Shown in pieces: positions 1 to 10,749 of a DNA stretch of 64,000 nt. Origin of the DNA: Rhexocercosporidium sp. MPI-PUGE-AT-0058 (lineage: Eukaryota; Ascomycota; Leotiomycetes; Helotiales); NCBI GenBank assembly GCA_020746875.1, contig JAGTJL010000017.1, positions 1,488,001-1,552,000 of the forward strand, written 5' to 3'. The notes beneath the pieces are model-generated. The model was not told the DNA's origin and ran no database searches. It saw nothing but the letters and a program-made list of their open reading frames with translations. Positions within the stretch are counted from its first letter, which is position 1. Each line of letters begins with the position of its first letter. Made by a program: the position numbers and the translations under genes.

Positions 1-384
1 TAGTCTAGTGTGCATTTCCTGGTATGATTCAATGTCCAAAAAAGCCCTGAATCCAAATGCACTGCTCGTGTTAAATCGCCCCGTTTAAGAATTCGATTTT
101 GACTAAATTCTTCTTTCACTGTCATAAGGCTAAAACAGGTGAGCAGACCGTTGTAAAAGCTTGATCTTCGGGCCTAGCGCAAAGATGTAAATAGGTGTAA
201 GTATATACAGTAGAAAAGAATACGAACCCCCAAAGGCTATACCTCAGGTACCGCGCAAAGCCATCTGTACCCGAACCCTTCATTTCTCAAATCAACTGAA
301 CTAAATGGACACCAATCTTCCTATCCCCTGAGAAAACCCTCCTCATCAAACGATGTCATCAACAACGATCAACGATCAACAAAT
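1..384. other. Intergenic, no gene seen
   Basis: Mixed-composition sequence downstream (3' side) of the minus-strand expansin-like gene. I see no ORF with family resemblance, no tRNA-like fold and no repeat. It probably includes the 3' UTR of that gene. Confidence 0.5.
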
Positions 385-1712
385 TTAGACGATGAGGTAT
401 GCAACTGCACCAGCAAAGATGACCATGAAAGCCGAGCTTCGAATTAAAGACGCGGCACCCCCGTTGACGATTGCTGGGGGAGCCGTTGGCGATGGCACAC
501 TGTATTTGGTCAGCCATAGATCTCTCCGTTATTGGAGGACGAAGAAGCTTACCTTGTGTTCTGAACTGGATAAATGGTTCCAGTCAAGATGGCAATGGGG
601 GTGCTGGTGGAAACGGGCACCACGCTGTACATGACTGTTGAAATGCAAGTTGTGACCGTGATTACGCTGAGCGATACATTGGAGCTAGCGCTAGCAGTGG
701 CAGCAACGAGAGCTGAAGTTGTGTTGGATGATAGGTAGCTAGTGGCTGGACTGTACATTGATGTCAAGGTGGTGGTCGAGGACGAGGTCGACGAAGGAGT
801 TGGGGCTGGGGTATATGTAGACTTCGAGACTGTTCTTGTGCGAGTTACGGTCGTCGTTGAAGACCTGGTCGTAGTAGACTCATCCGAAATAGGAGATGCT
901 GTGAAGCTGGTCTCGTTAAAGACCGCTGCTGGTAGGGATGTTGAGACAGGTGCATCAGTGGTAGCTGGAACAGCTTCTGAGCTTGAGGTTGTAGACGAAT
1001 CAAGTGCTGCTGTCTTGACACTAGGAGCGGCACTTGAAGAGTATCCAAAGTTGCTTGAGGCTGTAGTCAAGGCTCCGGCAACGACGTTTACGCGCTTGAG
1101 TACAACGACATCTCCATCCTCGCTAGTGACCTTAACATCGACAACAGTTGTGCCGAAGCCGCTAGAGTTTTCAAAGAAGTTGTACTGTTGTCTGGTGGTG
1201 GGTTTCCAAGTGCTTCCTCCATTTGTGCTAACCTCGAGACTAGAGACTCCCTTGTTGGCATTGACAACCTGCATGCTGAACCAGAAAGCAGAAACTCCCT
1301 CCTTGTTGTGCACAGCAAGTGGAGAGGTGATAGGGCAATCGACATAGTCCCAAGTGATTGGAATAATACCCTTCGATGGGTCGGCCAGGGCGGAAAAGGC
1401 ATCAGGGAAAAGATCCAAATGATTGCGACCGCAACCAGGGCACTGGTCGACGATCATAGCTGTGATTGCGTTTCCATTAGGGCCAGTGACTGACACACAA
1501 GCTCCGCAGTTCGCTGAGCTATCCCAGTTCGAGTCCGAGAGAGCAGTACCAAAAACACCAGCAGGTAGAGTAAAGGTTGAGAATGAACACGTCCCACCAG
1601 CGACGTTTCCGCCATAAAATGTAGCCTCTCCAGAGAGGGCTCTCTCGCCTAATTTGGCACCATGGGCCAGGGCGAGGATAGACGAAGCAGCGACTGTGTT
1701 GGCGAGACGCAT
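385..1712 (-). CDS. Secreted, GPI-anchored expansin-like protein
   Basis: Predicted 424-residue cell-surface protein that probably loosens or binds wall polysaccharide. Two exons: 553-1712 and 385-499. The 53-nt intron has donor GTAAGC, branch CTGAC and acceptor CAG. Residues 1-18 are a signal peptide. Residues about 28-125 form an expansin/RlpA-like double-psi beta-barrel with paired cysteines, including CGAC and CPGC, and the conserved stretch HLDLFPDAF. Residues about 130-222 look like the beta-sandwich second domain, with SLEVSTNGGSTWKP. Then comes a long Ser/Thr-rich stalk. Reading exon 1 alone stops just past the intron boundary. Splicing adds a small 3' exon whose product ends in NGGAAS followed by a hydrophobic tail, a typical GPI-attachment signal. 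The ATG at 1712 directly precedes the signal peptide, and a TATA-like TATATA lies near 1783-1788. The domain architecture matches the gene at 20212-21289, which lacks the stalk and anchor. Wall localisation is inferred. Confidence 0.85.
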
Positions 1713-2461
1713 TGTGGAAGAGCTACTTGCAAAGAAGCGAAAGAAAGGAATGTAATGAAGACTGAAGCTTCGAAGAGATAGGTATATAGGCTGAAGAGAA
1801 TGGCAACGTTAGGTGAGAGAAAGGGAAAGGAAACAACATACGGAACATCTAGACCTTTTGACAAATGCTAAATTACAGACGGGTTGATGAGATGAGGTTG
1901 ATCACTGTAATAAACTTGATACATTTTCAAGGCTCTTTTAGGTTTCGACAGGGCAGACATTTGATGTTGACGAATCCGAGAGGCGGAAATGGATGCAACG
2001 ACAAGGTCTGCTCCTTGCAAATTAAACACAATCCCTGCAAACGGGATCCTTTGAGGGGATTGACGAGATAGGCGGCGACATCATCCTCATCCTCTGACAA
2101 TAACAAACTTTCGCTATAAGGATAGAGTAGGAAGTCACTTTTTACCCTTATCTTTTGAGGATATACCGGCACATTGTTTTGGTGTTGTCGCTTTGAAGTA
2201 GCGTTGCGGCTTAATCGGCTCGAACAGCCTGAAGTCGCGCACTGCGCCATCCCGAGGACCAAGCATCAACGACCTCACTGGCTCGACTGGATAATCACAA
2301 TGTTCCGACCAGACGCCGCAGGTATTGAAAGCATGTGTACAGCACAGCAGCAGCAGCCGGCAGGGCCGCGTATAGTAGGTACTCGTCTCACTTCTGTTTC
2401 CTTTCCCTTTTCCTTTTGCTTTGCTCTTCATTCAGTAAGTCAATCAAACCGGTCAGTCGAG
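1713..2461. other. Intergenic between divergent genes
   Basis: Shared upstream region of the minus-strand expansin-like gene and the plus-strand DUF7730 gene. The last about 70 bases (near 2390-2440) are pyrimidine-rich, typical of a fungal 5' leader. Reading frames here are open upstream of 2462 but show no family resemblance. Confidence 0.5.
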
Positions 2462-3602
2462 ATGCGTACTATACGGAGCCGGATGCGAATGCAACCTGAG
2501 TGGTATCGATGGAGCAATCTGGAGGAGTACGTGGCCTACGGCTGGAGTCTGCTGCGGCGTATCTTCTTTGAGAGGCCAGCAGTCTGGGTCCTGAACCTGT
2601 ATGATCGGCATTGGCCGTCGAGCTTTCGAAGAATACCAGACGTTCATGAAATGGCCAGAAGGGGCATTATAGGTGGAGAGTCTCTGTTAGATGCTCCAGT
2701 TGCGCTACCCAAAACACGCAAACGAGCTCTTACCCACCCTTTACCGCCGATGGAGTCGAGAAGCATGCCATTCAACCTTCGGAGGTCTCGACAACGCACG
2801 CACGAGCAGGTACAATCGCCATTCCTAGCCAAGTTGCCAATCGAGATTCGAGAGATGATATATGAGGAAATACTAGGTGGTGGAGATAGAAGATTAGTGC
2901 ATATACTACGGAAAGATAGGAGGTTGGGACATTGGCGATGTAGGCTCCAGGACGGGGAAGAGGTTTGTGATCAACAGGATCGGAGGTGTGTGGAAGGATG
3001 GCTATCCTACAAATCAAAAGTGTGGCATTTGGACCGTAACGGATTGTTGGACTTGGTGACCGATGGTGGGTTGTTACCATTGCTCATGACTTGCCGGGCA
3101 ATGTATATGCATTCCCACCTTTCATCCAGGAGTTGTGTTGACGAAGAGCAGCTACTCTGAGGCCGTTCCCATCCTCTATTCAAAGAATGTCTTCCATTTC
3201 TACGATCCCGGCGACATCCGACATTTCGCGCGAACCATTCTCCCCCACCGACTGAACGCAGTTCAAAGTATAATGATAGATTGGGAACGCATGTTCAGCA
3301 TATTCAACCGAAACAATGGTATCCCCAAACAAGACGATGAAGAACTGATGGCATGGCGCGAGACGTGGGAAGTCATTGCCAGGATGTCTGGTCTGATGGA
3401 CGTCAAAGTGGTACTAAAGCCTCATCGCTTTCACGTTACGAGGGCCAGAAGGAGGAGGATGTGCAAAGAGTTGATGGGCATTCATGGCTTGAGAACTTTC
3501 GAGGTTGTGATCCCTTGGGATGACGAAACTGATTGGAGTTTCGCCGCTTCTGCCCCCTTCAGAGTTGTCCGGGGTCCTATGAGGGAGCAGATGTGGACGT
3601 AG
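2462..3602 (+). CDS. DUF7730 / F-box-like family protein
   Basis: Predicted 363-residue protein of the fungal DUF7730 type, a large family of unknown biochemical function sometimes annotated as F-box-like. Exons 2462-3102 and 3152-3602; the 49-nt intron has donor GTATAT and branch TTGAC. The central domain opens with LPIEIREMIYEEILGGG and, after splicing, continues CRAIYSEAVPILYSKNVFHF, both hallmark stretches of the family. The N-terminal about 110 residues are basic and poorly ordered. I chose ATG 2462 because it follows a pyrimidine-rich leader; the frame is open further upstream (to about 2174) without resemblance to anything. A related but damaged copy lies directly downstream on the same strand. 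Family assignment is from motif memory, and function is unknown. Confidence 0.75.
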
Positions 3603-3935
3603 CTAAGTATCAGATCATCAGCTAGCAAGAAACGGCCAACAAGTGCGAAGCTCCAGGCTCCAACTCAGTTTGTCTTATGTAATCTGAGTATTTAGTAGAT
3701 CTGACCAAAACCATACCCATGCAAGCTGATACGAAGCCTTTCATCAATGCTTTCCAAAGTTCTTGGCACTGTTGGTAGCTGACTTGGCACCTGCGGGCTG
3801 AAATCCTACCTCTCCTCTTCACGCAACAAGGAGTCTTGAGCAGAATCCATCCCAACATGTTTCTAATTTATCTTCAAATCTGACATCTGAAAATAGTAAC
3901 TCACATAAACTTTCTCTCCCACCAAGGATGCGAAT
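3603..3935. other. Spacer between tandem DUF7730 copies
   Basis: About 330 bases between the intact DUF7730 gene and its damaged neighbour. No conserved coding signal seen on either strand. Confidence 0.4.
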
Positions 3936-5100
3936 ATGGACCGCCCCGAAGCCAATTTCCGCAGAGAAGCACTGCGCTACACCTTTAGTCGCCGTTCTCC
4001 TTCGATTCTTGACACCATAATCTACCTTCCTGCATTGTGCTTCCGTAGAACGTTTCTCCTGCTCTCCGCTCTTTCCGAGAAGATCCATCTCCATGAGACT
4101 TCGAAGACTAAGGCAAAGAAGGCGAGACAGGCGGAGATTGATTCCATGCCTGGCATATTACGTCCAGGACTACAACGTTCCTTGACTATTGGACGAGAAG
4201 TTAACATCCCCAGTGACAAGCATATGAAAGGATGGCTAGAAAATCCAGATGGTGACGGCCAAATCCTAGCAGGGCAAATTGACAAGATATCACCAGGTCG
4301 AACGAACGACCAAGCTCACTCACCACTCTTCAATCTCCCGCTCGAGATTAGACAACATATTTACGACTATGTCCTCGGCGGCTGTAGTATCCACATACAC
4401 TTCTTAGAGCGCCAGAAAAGAATCCCTTCGAGTAGGATGGGCCATTGCCAAGTCCATAGGAACCGTCTTTACCTTCGCGTGCCAGAAATACGGAATTTGC
4501 GTATACCAGGTGTCTGACACAGATCACATCCGTCATATTTGCTTGATGCAGCTCCAGCGCTTTAAGGTTTACTTTAGTGAGAGAAGATTATTGTTACCGT
4601 TGATCATGAGCTGTCGAAGAGTGTAAGTCCTTCCTACCCCTCTGGTTTTATATCAAGAGATCGAAGTAAACTCAACGTACTCTTTTATATCATGAACAGC
4701 TACAGCGAATCTGTCCACATTCTCTACAAGTCGAACTCTTTCCACTTCGACTCATTGTTAGACGTTGTGAGACTCTCTCTCAGTGTCTTACCCAGAGCGC
4801 ATGCTTCTCATCAAAGACGTATCCATTACCTTGTAAGTTACGATCCTGTCACAACCATTTCCTTGCCTTCAGCTGATGTCTAATGTACAACAAGGGGGAC
4901 TTTTGCACATGCTCCTGCAGAATGTGACTTCAACCCCTTGGATTGGATGTAGCGCTCCAGACTTACCATGCTCGTGTGCCTCATGCTTGCCAAAACAGCT
5001 GCTGCCAGATCCTCAGGTAGCCATCCCTTCTCAAACCTATCATTCCGTGACTTTGAGCCCCAATTGTTACACTGGGTATTGAGACTGGCCTTTATTTGAC
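3936..5100 (+). pseudogene. Decayed tandem copy of the DUF7730 gene
   Basis: The reading frame from ATG 3936 contains LPLEIRQHIYDYVLGG, matching the hallmark of the gene at 2462, but stops at 4517. The domain resumes in another frame around 4510-4625 (LLLPLIMSCRRV) and, across a plausible intron with donor GTAAGT ending at CAG 4699-4701, continues YSESVHILYKSNSFHF. The first frame change could be removed by a 58-nt intron with a weak GTCCAT donor, so splicing may rescue that point. Beyond about 4835 (another GTAAGT) the expected Trp-containing segment can be traced only in pieces, with an in-frame TAG near 4950 where the family has a tryptophan. I read it as a pseudogene or strongly diverged paralogue; a functional gene with unusual exons is the alternative. 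Confidence 0.5.
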
Positions 5101-5572
5101 TTTCTAGGTCTTCAAGTGGATCCTTTATACCTGGATGATGCGTATTTCAGGTTCAGAAGTCCCAAGTCTTCCTCGGTACTTCTTATAGGATGGTCTACCT
5201 CGTGCTACATGAAGTCCTGAATTTGAATATTAATTGGATACCTCCTATCTTTTGGAATTTGCTTTCCGCTTTTCCCACGCCGCCCACTTTCATCTTCGAA
5301 GTCATTACAATCACTAGTCACAGCATTTCTTCGCCAAATCACAACTGGAAACTGAAAGTATTGAAGATCAATTTTTACCGCCTCGTGAGGCTTACTGTCA
5401 AGATACCTCTTGACGTCCTCCTGGAGAGTCTGGAGAGCGAAGTACAAACTACGCATTTCCATAACACTGAGCAGAAAGCAGAAAAAAGAAGACAGCACCG
5501 GGTATCTAGTTATCGCCACTGTCCACTTGAAAACCCATGCTTAAGAGATTTAATCAGCATCTGATATGTGAT

Positions 5573-7804
5573 CTAATCATCGGTGCAGCATCCACCACCC
5601 GCAACTCTAGCCTCAGCCTCAAGTTGACCCATCTTAGCAAGCAAAACATCAACAGCCCACTCGACGCAAACCTCAATATCCGCATCCTGAACCGGCTCGA
5701 CGAAAACACCCTGCTCAGATACCAACTCCTTTCCATTTCCTCCCTTGGCGGTCTCACTTTCCAAGAGCCAGCCATAACTCTCCTGATAGCCCTTCCAGAC
5801 GCCCTCCTCAAAGTATCCCTCACTCTTCCACATCTGCCCAGGCAATCTACCACCGGTAGGAGCATCGATGTAGATAGCTCGCTCGAAGCGTCGACGCTTG
5901 GCTTCTTCCTTGCTGGTATTCAAGAACAACTTGACGTCGAACAAGTCCTGGAGATGTTCCTTTGCCGCGAAATTGGTAGCCCAGAGCTGTGCTTCGATGA
6001 CATCGCGCTCGCCCTCGATCTCAGCGTCGATGTTGTGCTTAGCGACAAGTTCGGTGGAAAGAGTCTCGAGTTGGGTGGTATACTTTTCGACTTTGGCCTT
6101 CTCTGTGGACACGTCGAAGAGTTTATTCTCATCGACTGAGGTGTTTGGAGCAAGAAGCAAGAAGCCCTCGACGAACACGAACTGTAGTCGCAGACTCTCC
6201 TTGCCATTTCCATCTGCAGCACCAAGCTTCTTCCCATCATTCTCAATTGGTCCTCGGACAACACAGCCACCGAATCTAGACTCCGCATTCAGAATAGCTT
6301 GCTCCTTAAGCCAAACACAGACTTTTTCCTTCATCTTTTCGATCAAACCAGAGAACCCATCCATGTCTTGATCGCAGGAGGAATACTTAGCATACTCAGA
6401 CAACTGGCCAGTCGACTTGACGTTGATGATAGCCTCAACCAGACCGACGAAATCAATAGCTTGGTCACAGTCTGTCATTGGACCGGTGACTTGGTAACGA
6501 GGTCTATGGCCACCTTCAAGTGCACGAGAAGCATCGCTCTTGGCAGAATCGAAGCTATCGGTGCGCTGGGCATAGCGAAATCCATCTACGCAGGCCAAAA
6601 GGCCATGGGGAGTGCGGTCAGAACGACTACCAGAAGAGGCGATGTAATACATTCCCTGTTCGTCGTAGTGAATTGACTTAGCCATGAAATGCGCATCTGC
6701 GGGGGAGGAGGTGAACGTGATGAGGGGCAATAGAGCCTTGGGTTGGAAAAAATCATCTTGGGAGATCGTGATGGTCTTCTTGCTCTCACTAGATGCGTTG
6801 GTAACTGGATGTGTGGTGGTTGAGCTGAGTACCGTGCTGAGAATCTTTGCGAGCAGAGACTTTCCAGCAGAGGAGCAGCCAGAGATGGCAACTACGAAGG
6901 TATATTTCTTGTAGATAATCTTGCCAGAGGTCAACTTGTTCTCCTTATAGTTCTCGGCGACTGAGACTGTAGCTGTGGCCTCAGCCAGTTCGGTGGGTGG
7001 GAGCTCGGTAACTTTGGTAGCCATAAGCTTTTTGTCGTCATTGTGGGTTCCGACAGCAGTATCTTCAGTGAAGGCCATACACAAAGGAGTATCGGAATTC
7101 TTATTGTGGTGCTTGGTGGCTGGAACTGCAACAATTGGCTTAGTGAGTTTGGCACATGGAAGCTCGACAACTTTGACAGACGTATCCATTTCGTCGTCAT
7201 TGTGGAGTAGGTGATTCGTATTTCCCTTCAAGGTACAGCACAGAGGTGTAACAGAGTCAGCTAGTTGTACAGTAGAGGACTTTTTCTTTCCACCAAACCA
7301 CAAAGGAACCATAGGCGTAGCTGGCCGAACGATGGGAGATGCCTGTGTATTCTTTGGGGGAGCCCCATTCCCGTTGTCCAAGGCGGCGGTGCGCAAATTC
7401 TCTGATACACCATGAGCTTCGGCCATATTCTTCTGTTCCTCCTTGTCCTCAATCTCAGTAGGCTCGAAAGTGAACTCTTCAACTGATGGCACCTTAATCT
7501 CAAGCTTCGAAAGCGACCGGTGGAGCTCTTTGGCCATCTTGATCTCCTGTTCTTGCTCTTTCTTCTCCTTGAGATTCTTCTTATCCTGCAGAGAAAATTG
7601 AGGGATCTCCTCGTCGGGGACAATTGTCAGGGCAGTGTTGAGGGACATGGTGTCTGGGGATGCCGTATTCGAGGAAGGTGAGTTGGGAGGGCCGTGGGGA
7701 AAGTCGATCGCAGAGAAGGAGGAGCTGCGCTCTGGGAAACGCGGGGTGGTAGCCATTGCTGCTATCTGCTCTTGATTGTATGTCGTGGGATTGTTTGAGG
7801 ACAT
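5573..7804 (-). CDS. P-loop kinase of the nicotinamide riboside/uridine kinase family with long N-terminal extension
   Basis: Single-exon protein of 743 residues. The kinase half (about 300-743) starts with Walker A GCSSAGKS at residues 309-316, followed by the QDDFF segment (an acidic DD pair typical of Nrk/uridine kinases), and near the C-terminus a stretch with GGRLPGQMWKSEGYFEEGVWKGY, cited here only as GGRLPGQMW and GYFEEGVWKGY, which is very like fungal NRK1 homologues. The likely reaction is ATP-dependent phosphorylation of a nucleoside such as nicotinamide riboside for NAD salvage. The roughly 290-residue N-terminal part is unusual: it is charged, apparently disordered, and contains two diverged repeats (about 184-227 and 238-280), each beginning TPLC and carrying HNDD. 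Large inserts also separate the kinase motifs, so substrate and activity are uncertain. An alternative start is Met17. The C-terminus ends CCTDD. Confidence 0.75.
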   Translation of the reverse strand: MSSNNPTTYNQEQIAAMATTPRFPERSSSFSAIDFPHGPPNSPSSNTASPDTMSLNTALTIVPDEEIPQFSLQDKKNLKEKKEQEQEIKMAKELHRSLSKLEIKVPSVEEFTFEPTEIEDKEEQKNMAEAHGVSENLRTAALDNGNGAPPKNTQASPIVRPATPMVPLWFGGKKKSSTVQLADSVTPLCCTLKGNTNHLLHNDDEMDTSVKVVELPCAKLTKPIVAVPATKHHNKNSDTPLCMAFTEDTAVGTHNDDKKLMATKVTELPPTELAEATATVSVAENYKENKLTSGKIIYKKYTFVVAISGCSSAGKSLLAKILSTVLSSTTTHPVTNASSESKKTITISQDDFFQPKALLPLITFTSSPADAHFMAKSIHYDEQGMYYIASSGSRSDRTPHGLLACVDGFRYAQRTDSFDSAKSDASRALEGGHRPRYQVTGPMTDCDQAIDFVGLVEAIINVKSTGQLSEYAKYSSCDQDMDGFSGLIEKMKEKVCVWLKEQAILNAESRFGGCVVRGPIENDGKKLGAADGNGKESLRLQFVFVEGFLLLAPNTSVDENKLFDVSTEKAKVEKYTTQLETLSTELVAKHNIDAEIEGERDVIEAQLWATNFAAKEHLQDLFDVKLFLNTSKEEAKRRRFERAIYIDAPTGGRLPGQMWKSEGYFEEGVWKGYQESYGWLLESETAKGGNGKELVSEQGVFVEPVQDADIEVCVEWAVDVLLAKMGQLEAEARVAGGGCCTDD

Positions 7805-8628
7805 TGCCAGTCGGGGGTTGTTCCTTCGAAGGAAGCAGCGGAAGGTGGGAAATTCAAGGTCATGTAGGCGAGCAGCCTCGTAGCCTCGCCATGGTAGCCT
7901 GTCTTCGCTTCAGGATGGGTGGATTGATTCCAATTGACACTTAAGTCACCAATGTGTTTCGCGACATTCAATAACAAAACTATAATCTTTTTGTACAAAG
8001 CCCGACATACGGAATAGCGCACTCGATGAATCCTGTTACTTGTGCAACTCAAAAACATTAGACTCTTTCTATTAAATCGCTAAGTCACCAATAGCTTTAA
8101 CCGACATTCAACAACAAATCAGCAGCAGGTTCGTGATACTCACTATCAAGAAGATGTACCAGCAATCTCCCCAGGAGACTCAACTCAAGATAGTACACAT
8201 TGCTAAGCACTATATTATCTACTCTATAAGTCATCAGCAGCTTTTTACACATTTAGGAACTGCGATTGCTACTCAACTAAGTCGGCTGGGGTTGTCTGTG
8301 ACGCGTTGTTTACTTTGTCGACTGCACTAGGCGGCCAGCGCTAAGCGAGGCTGTGCTGCTGAGCACCCAAAGAGAACAATTGAACCACCGCAATTAAAGA
8401 ATACATGTCACTGAGAAGTCCAAGAGAGCTGAAAATATCATTTCATTAAAGTCCATTCGTAATGCTGTAGAAAAGCCAGTATTTCTATGGGTATCGCCAG
8501 CTAATTATCCCTCTATTTTTTACTCCTACAAGCAGAGAAGAAGCCCCACTCCATCTGCAAATATTGCAGCTATGACTCAAGAAACCTTGAACACCTATGA
8601 AATGCAAAAACCACGCCCTTTGACGTAA
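7805..8628. other. Intergenic with an imperfect direct repeat
   Basis: Upstream of the kinase gene and downstream of the acinus-like gene. It holds two imperfect copies of a 39-40 bp unit (7942-7980 and 8081-8119), both beginning TAAGTCACCAAT and sharing CGACATTCAA. No gene seen. Confidence 0.5.
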
Positions 8629-10596
8629 TCAGTAACGCCTGGAGCTGCCATAATCCCTCGAGGATCTATGGTCATCTCTCCTGTCATCACGGTCTCTGCC
8701 TCCACCCCTGTTACCACCGTCTCTCCCACTCGACGCACCTCCTCTGTAAGAATCATAGCCTCGTCCGGAGAAGTTCTGGCCACCACCTCTATATGACTGA
8801 CCTCCATAGCCTCCTCTCGAAGGGAATCCTCCACCACCACCGCGGGAGGGGAAGCCACTGGGCCCTCTGAAGCCATGCGGAGGTCGAATTCCGGGGAAGA
8901 TCTCTGGTCCACGGTCAACGAGAATATCGCCGTCTTCGAAGGTGTAACGATGGATATCTCCTTGAATGAGACGACCTGCGGCAGCATCCTTCGACAAGGC
9001 TCCGTCAAGTCGATCAAGTCTCCTATCGACGCGTTCTTTCGACACAGGCTGCCAATAGAGAGCTGGCTTGGATGTGGTACACTTGAATAGGACGTCCAGT
9101 CTCTCTCTACCTGTTGCGACCACAGCAGCTTGGCCACGAATCAAAAGAGGACCAGTTGGAATGTTAATATTTCGAAGTGGCTGTGCGTTCTGAGGTGAAG
9201 ACATCGGGAGAGAAGGCGCACGAATTGATTGATTTGATCCGGAGATACTGCCAACTTCTTGTAAGGTAGCAGTGACATGGCGGTCTTCGTCAATATTATA
9301 ATTGACCTCCCATTTCTTTCCAGCGCGTCCTCCAGCTCTGTTGTCGTTCTCTAATTCGATCCACTCATTTACCTTCTCGGCAGGTATGAAGTCCACCCAA
9401 AGTGGCTTTCGTGTCTTTTCGTCTGGCCAAATACGATCGTGAAGGGCGGACCGGACTCGTGCTGCAGCAGAGACTTTGCGGAAGCAGACGAGCGCATGAG
9501 TGCGAATGGGATCGATGTAGAACTTGACAATCACATCGGGATCGTCATCGTGGCCTGGTGGCGCCGCAAGATGAGCGAGATGTGCTTGAAGTTGTGCAGG
9601 ATTGAGAGGTCGCATGAAATCGCGAATGTAGAGAGCGGGGGTAGCAGGATGGATTGCTGGAGATATATCGCGCTCTGGCTCAAACTCCTCAGGCTCGCGG
9701 ATATCACCCATGGCTGCCGAGGTTGATACTGCTGAGGTTTCGGGGAACAGGTTTTTGAATCTCGAGTCGCGTCGAGAAGTTGAATTGTCGTGGGATGCGC
9801 CTTCCAGTTCTACTTCTGGAGTTTCTCTCTTTCCTTCTCCCTCTCTGTCTCCCAAGTCAACATCCTCCTTCTGTTCTTGAAATTTAACAACGGTGTCTCC
9901 TTTGACCTCAGCCTCAACCTCAACACCGACCATCTTAGTATCGACTACTGCCGGTTCGCTGCTCTCTGCTGGTGGGTGGTCTACTTCCACAGCAGCCTTC
10001 ATCTCACAAGCATCCACCCCGTGTTGCTCCACCAATCCACCATCGCTATGCGTTATTGCATTTTCGATCGCATCGTCATCGTTAGGTCGGAATCGCTTTC
10101 TTGCAGAGTCGGTGGCTGAAGGAGGTGGACTTTGGGACCTTCGTTTGCGCTTCTGGCGGTCGTCGTTTGCGTCGGTTGGTTCCACAGAGGGGAGGGCAGA
10201 CTGGTGACTGTCCTTTGTCTCGGGTGGCTGCGACGATTCGATTGTCGCAGTTGGCTGTGAAGGTGGCAGATCTGATTGCGCCTCCGCTGTTGAGGAGTCT
10301 TGGGTGGCCTGTTCTGGGTCTGCGGTTTCTGTAGGAGTCTCTGGAGCCGTCTGAGGAGGGGCATCGGGAAGGCCATCTGCAGATGGTGGGAGGACTGGAG
10401 ACACCGTATCCGGGGATGTTGCAGCGGCAGAATGTGTATCCAGAGCCTGGACTGTGGCCTCACTCTCAGAGCCTTCCTCGTTCTCAGCGGCGGCCAGTCG
10501 TTCTACCAAGACATTCTTCAATCCGGTTTGAAGCAGGCCTCGTCTCTTGAGCTCAGCCCGGAGTTCGGGCACCTTCAACTTGCTGAAGTCGGTCAT
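8629..10596 (-). CDS. Acinus-like SAP-domain RNA-binding protein
   Basis: Predicted 655-residue nuclear protein. It starts with a SAP motif (residues about 3-40: KLKVPELRAELKRRGL), followed by a long acidic/low-complexity region with a basic nuclear-signal-like KRKRR, an RRM-like fold beginning LYIRDFMRPL, then the motif KPALYWQPVSKERVDRR, which matches the RNPS1-SAP18-binding (RSB) motif of acinus, and a C-terminal RGG/SRR-rich tail. Acinus is an accessory subunit of the exon-junction-associated ASAP complex, so a role in splicing-coupled RNA metabolism is likely. The frame is open to another ATG at 10749, but those 51 extra residues show no conservation and the SAP domain begins right at Met 10596, so I prefer that start. 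No introns needed. Confidence 0.85.
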   Translation of the reverse strand: MTDFSKLKVPELRAELKRRGLLQTGLKNVLVERLAAAENEEGSESEATVQALDTHSAAATSPDTVSPVLPPSADGLPDAPPQTAPETPTETADPEQATQDSSTAEAQSDLPPSQPTATIESSQPPETKDSHQSALPSVEPTDANDDRQKRKRRSQSPPPSATDSARKRFRPNDDDAIENAITHSDGGLVEQHGVDACEMKAAVEVDHPPAESSEPAVVDTKMVGVEVEAEVKGDTVVKFQEQKEDVDLGDREGEGKRETPEVELEGASHDNSTSRRDSRFKNLFPETSAVSTSAAMGDIREPEEFEPERDISPAIHPATPALYIRDFMRPLNPAQLQAHLAHLAAPPGHDDDPDVIVKFYIDPIRTHALVCFRKVSAAARVRSALHDRIWPDEKTRKPLWVDFIPAEKVNEWIELENDNRAGGRAGKKWEVNYNIDEDRHVTATLQEVGSISGSNQSIRAPSLPMSSPQNAQPLRNINIPTGPLLIRGQAAVVATGRERLDVLFKCTTSKPALYWQPVSKERVDRRLDRLDGALSKDAAAGRLIQGDIHRYTFEDGDILVDRGPEIFPGIRPPHGFRGPSGFPSRGGGGGFPSRGGYGGQSYRGGGQNFSGRGYDSYRGGASSGRDGGNRGGGRDRDDRRDDHRSSRDYGSSRRY

Positions 10597-10749
10597 GGCG
10601 TGTTCTTGAAGACCGTAGAACAATTGCGCATTATCGAAGATGGGGTGGGTGGGTTCTATACGAGCGAGGTTGAAGCTGGAGTTGGCGTTGAAAGTGAGGC
10701 TCCCGTTGGTCGTTGTTTGCAGTCCAGAAATCGCATCCACGGCTCGCAC

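Noticed and set aside
742..1347. 201-codon open frame on the plus strand
   Set aside because: It lies opposite the Ser/Thr-rich expansin-like gene; low-complexity coding leaves the complementary frame open. No domain resemblance.
5537..6371. Plus-strand open frames of 157-200 codons
   Set aside because: They are complementary to the intact kinase gene on the minus strand and show no motifs of their own.
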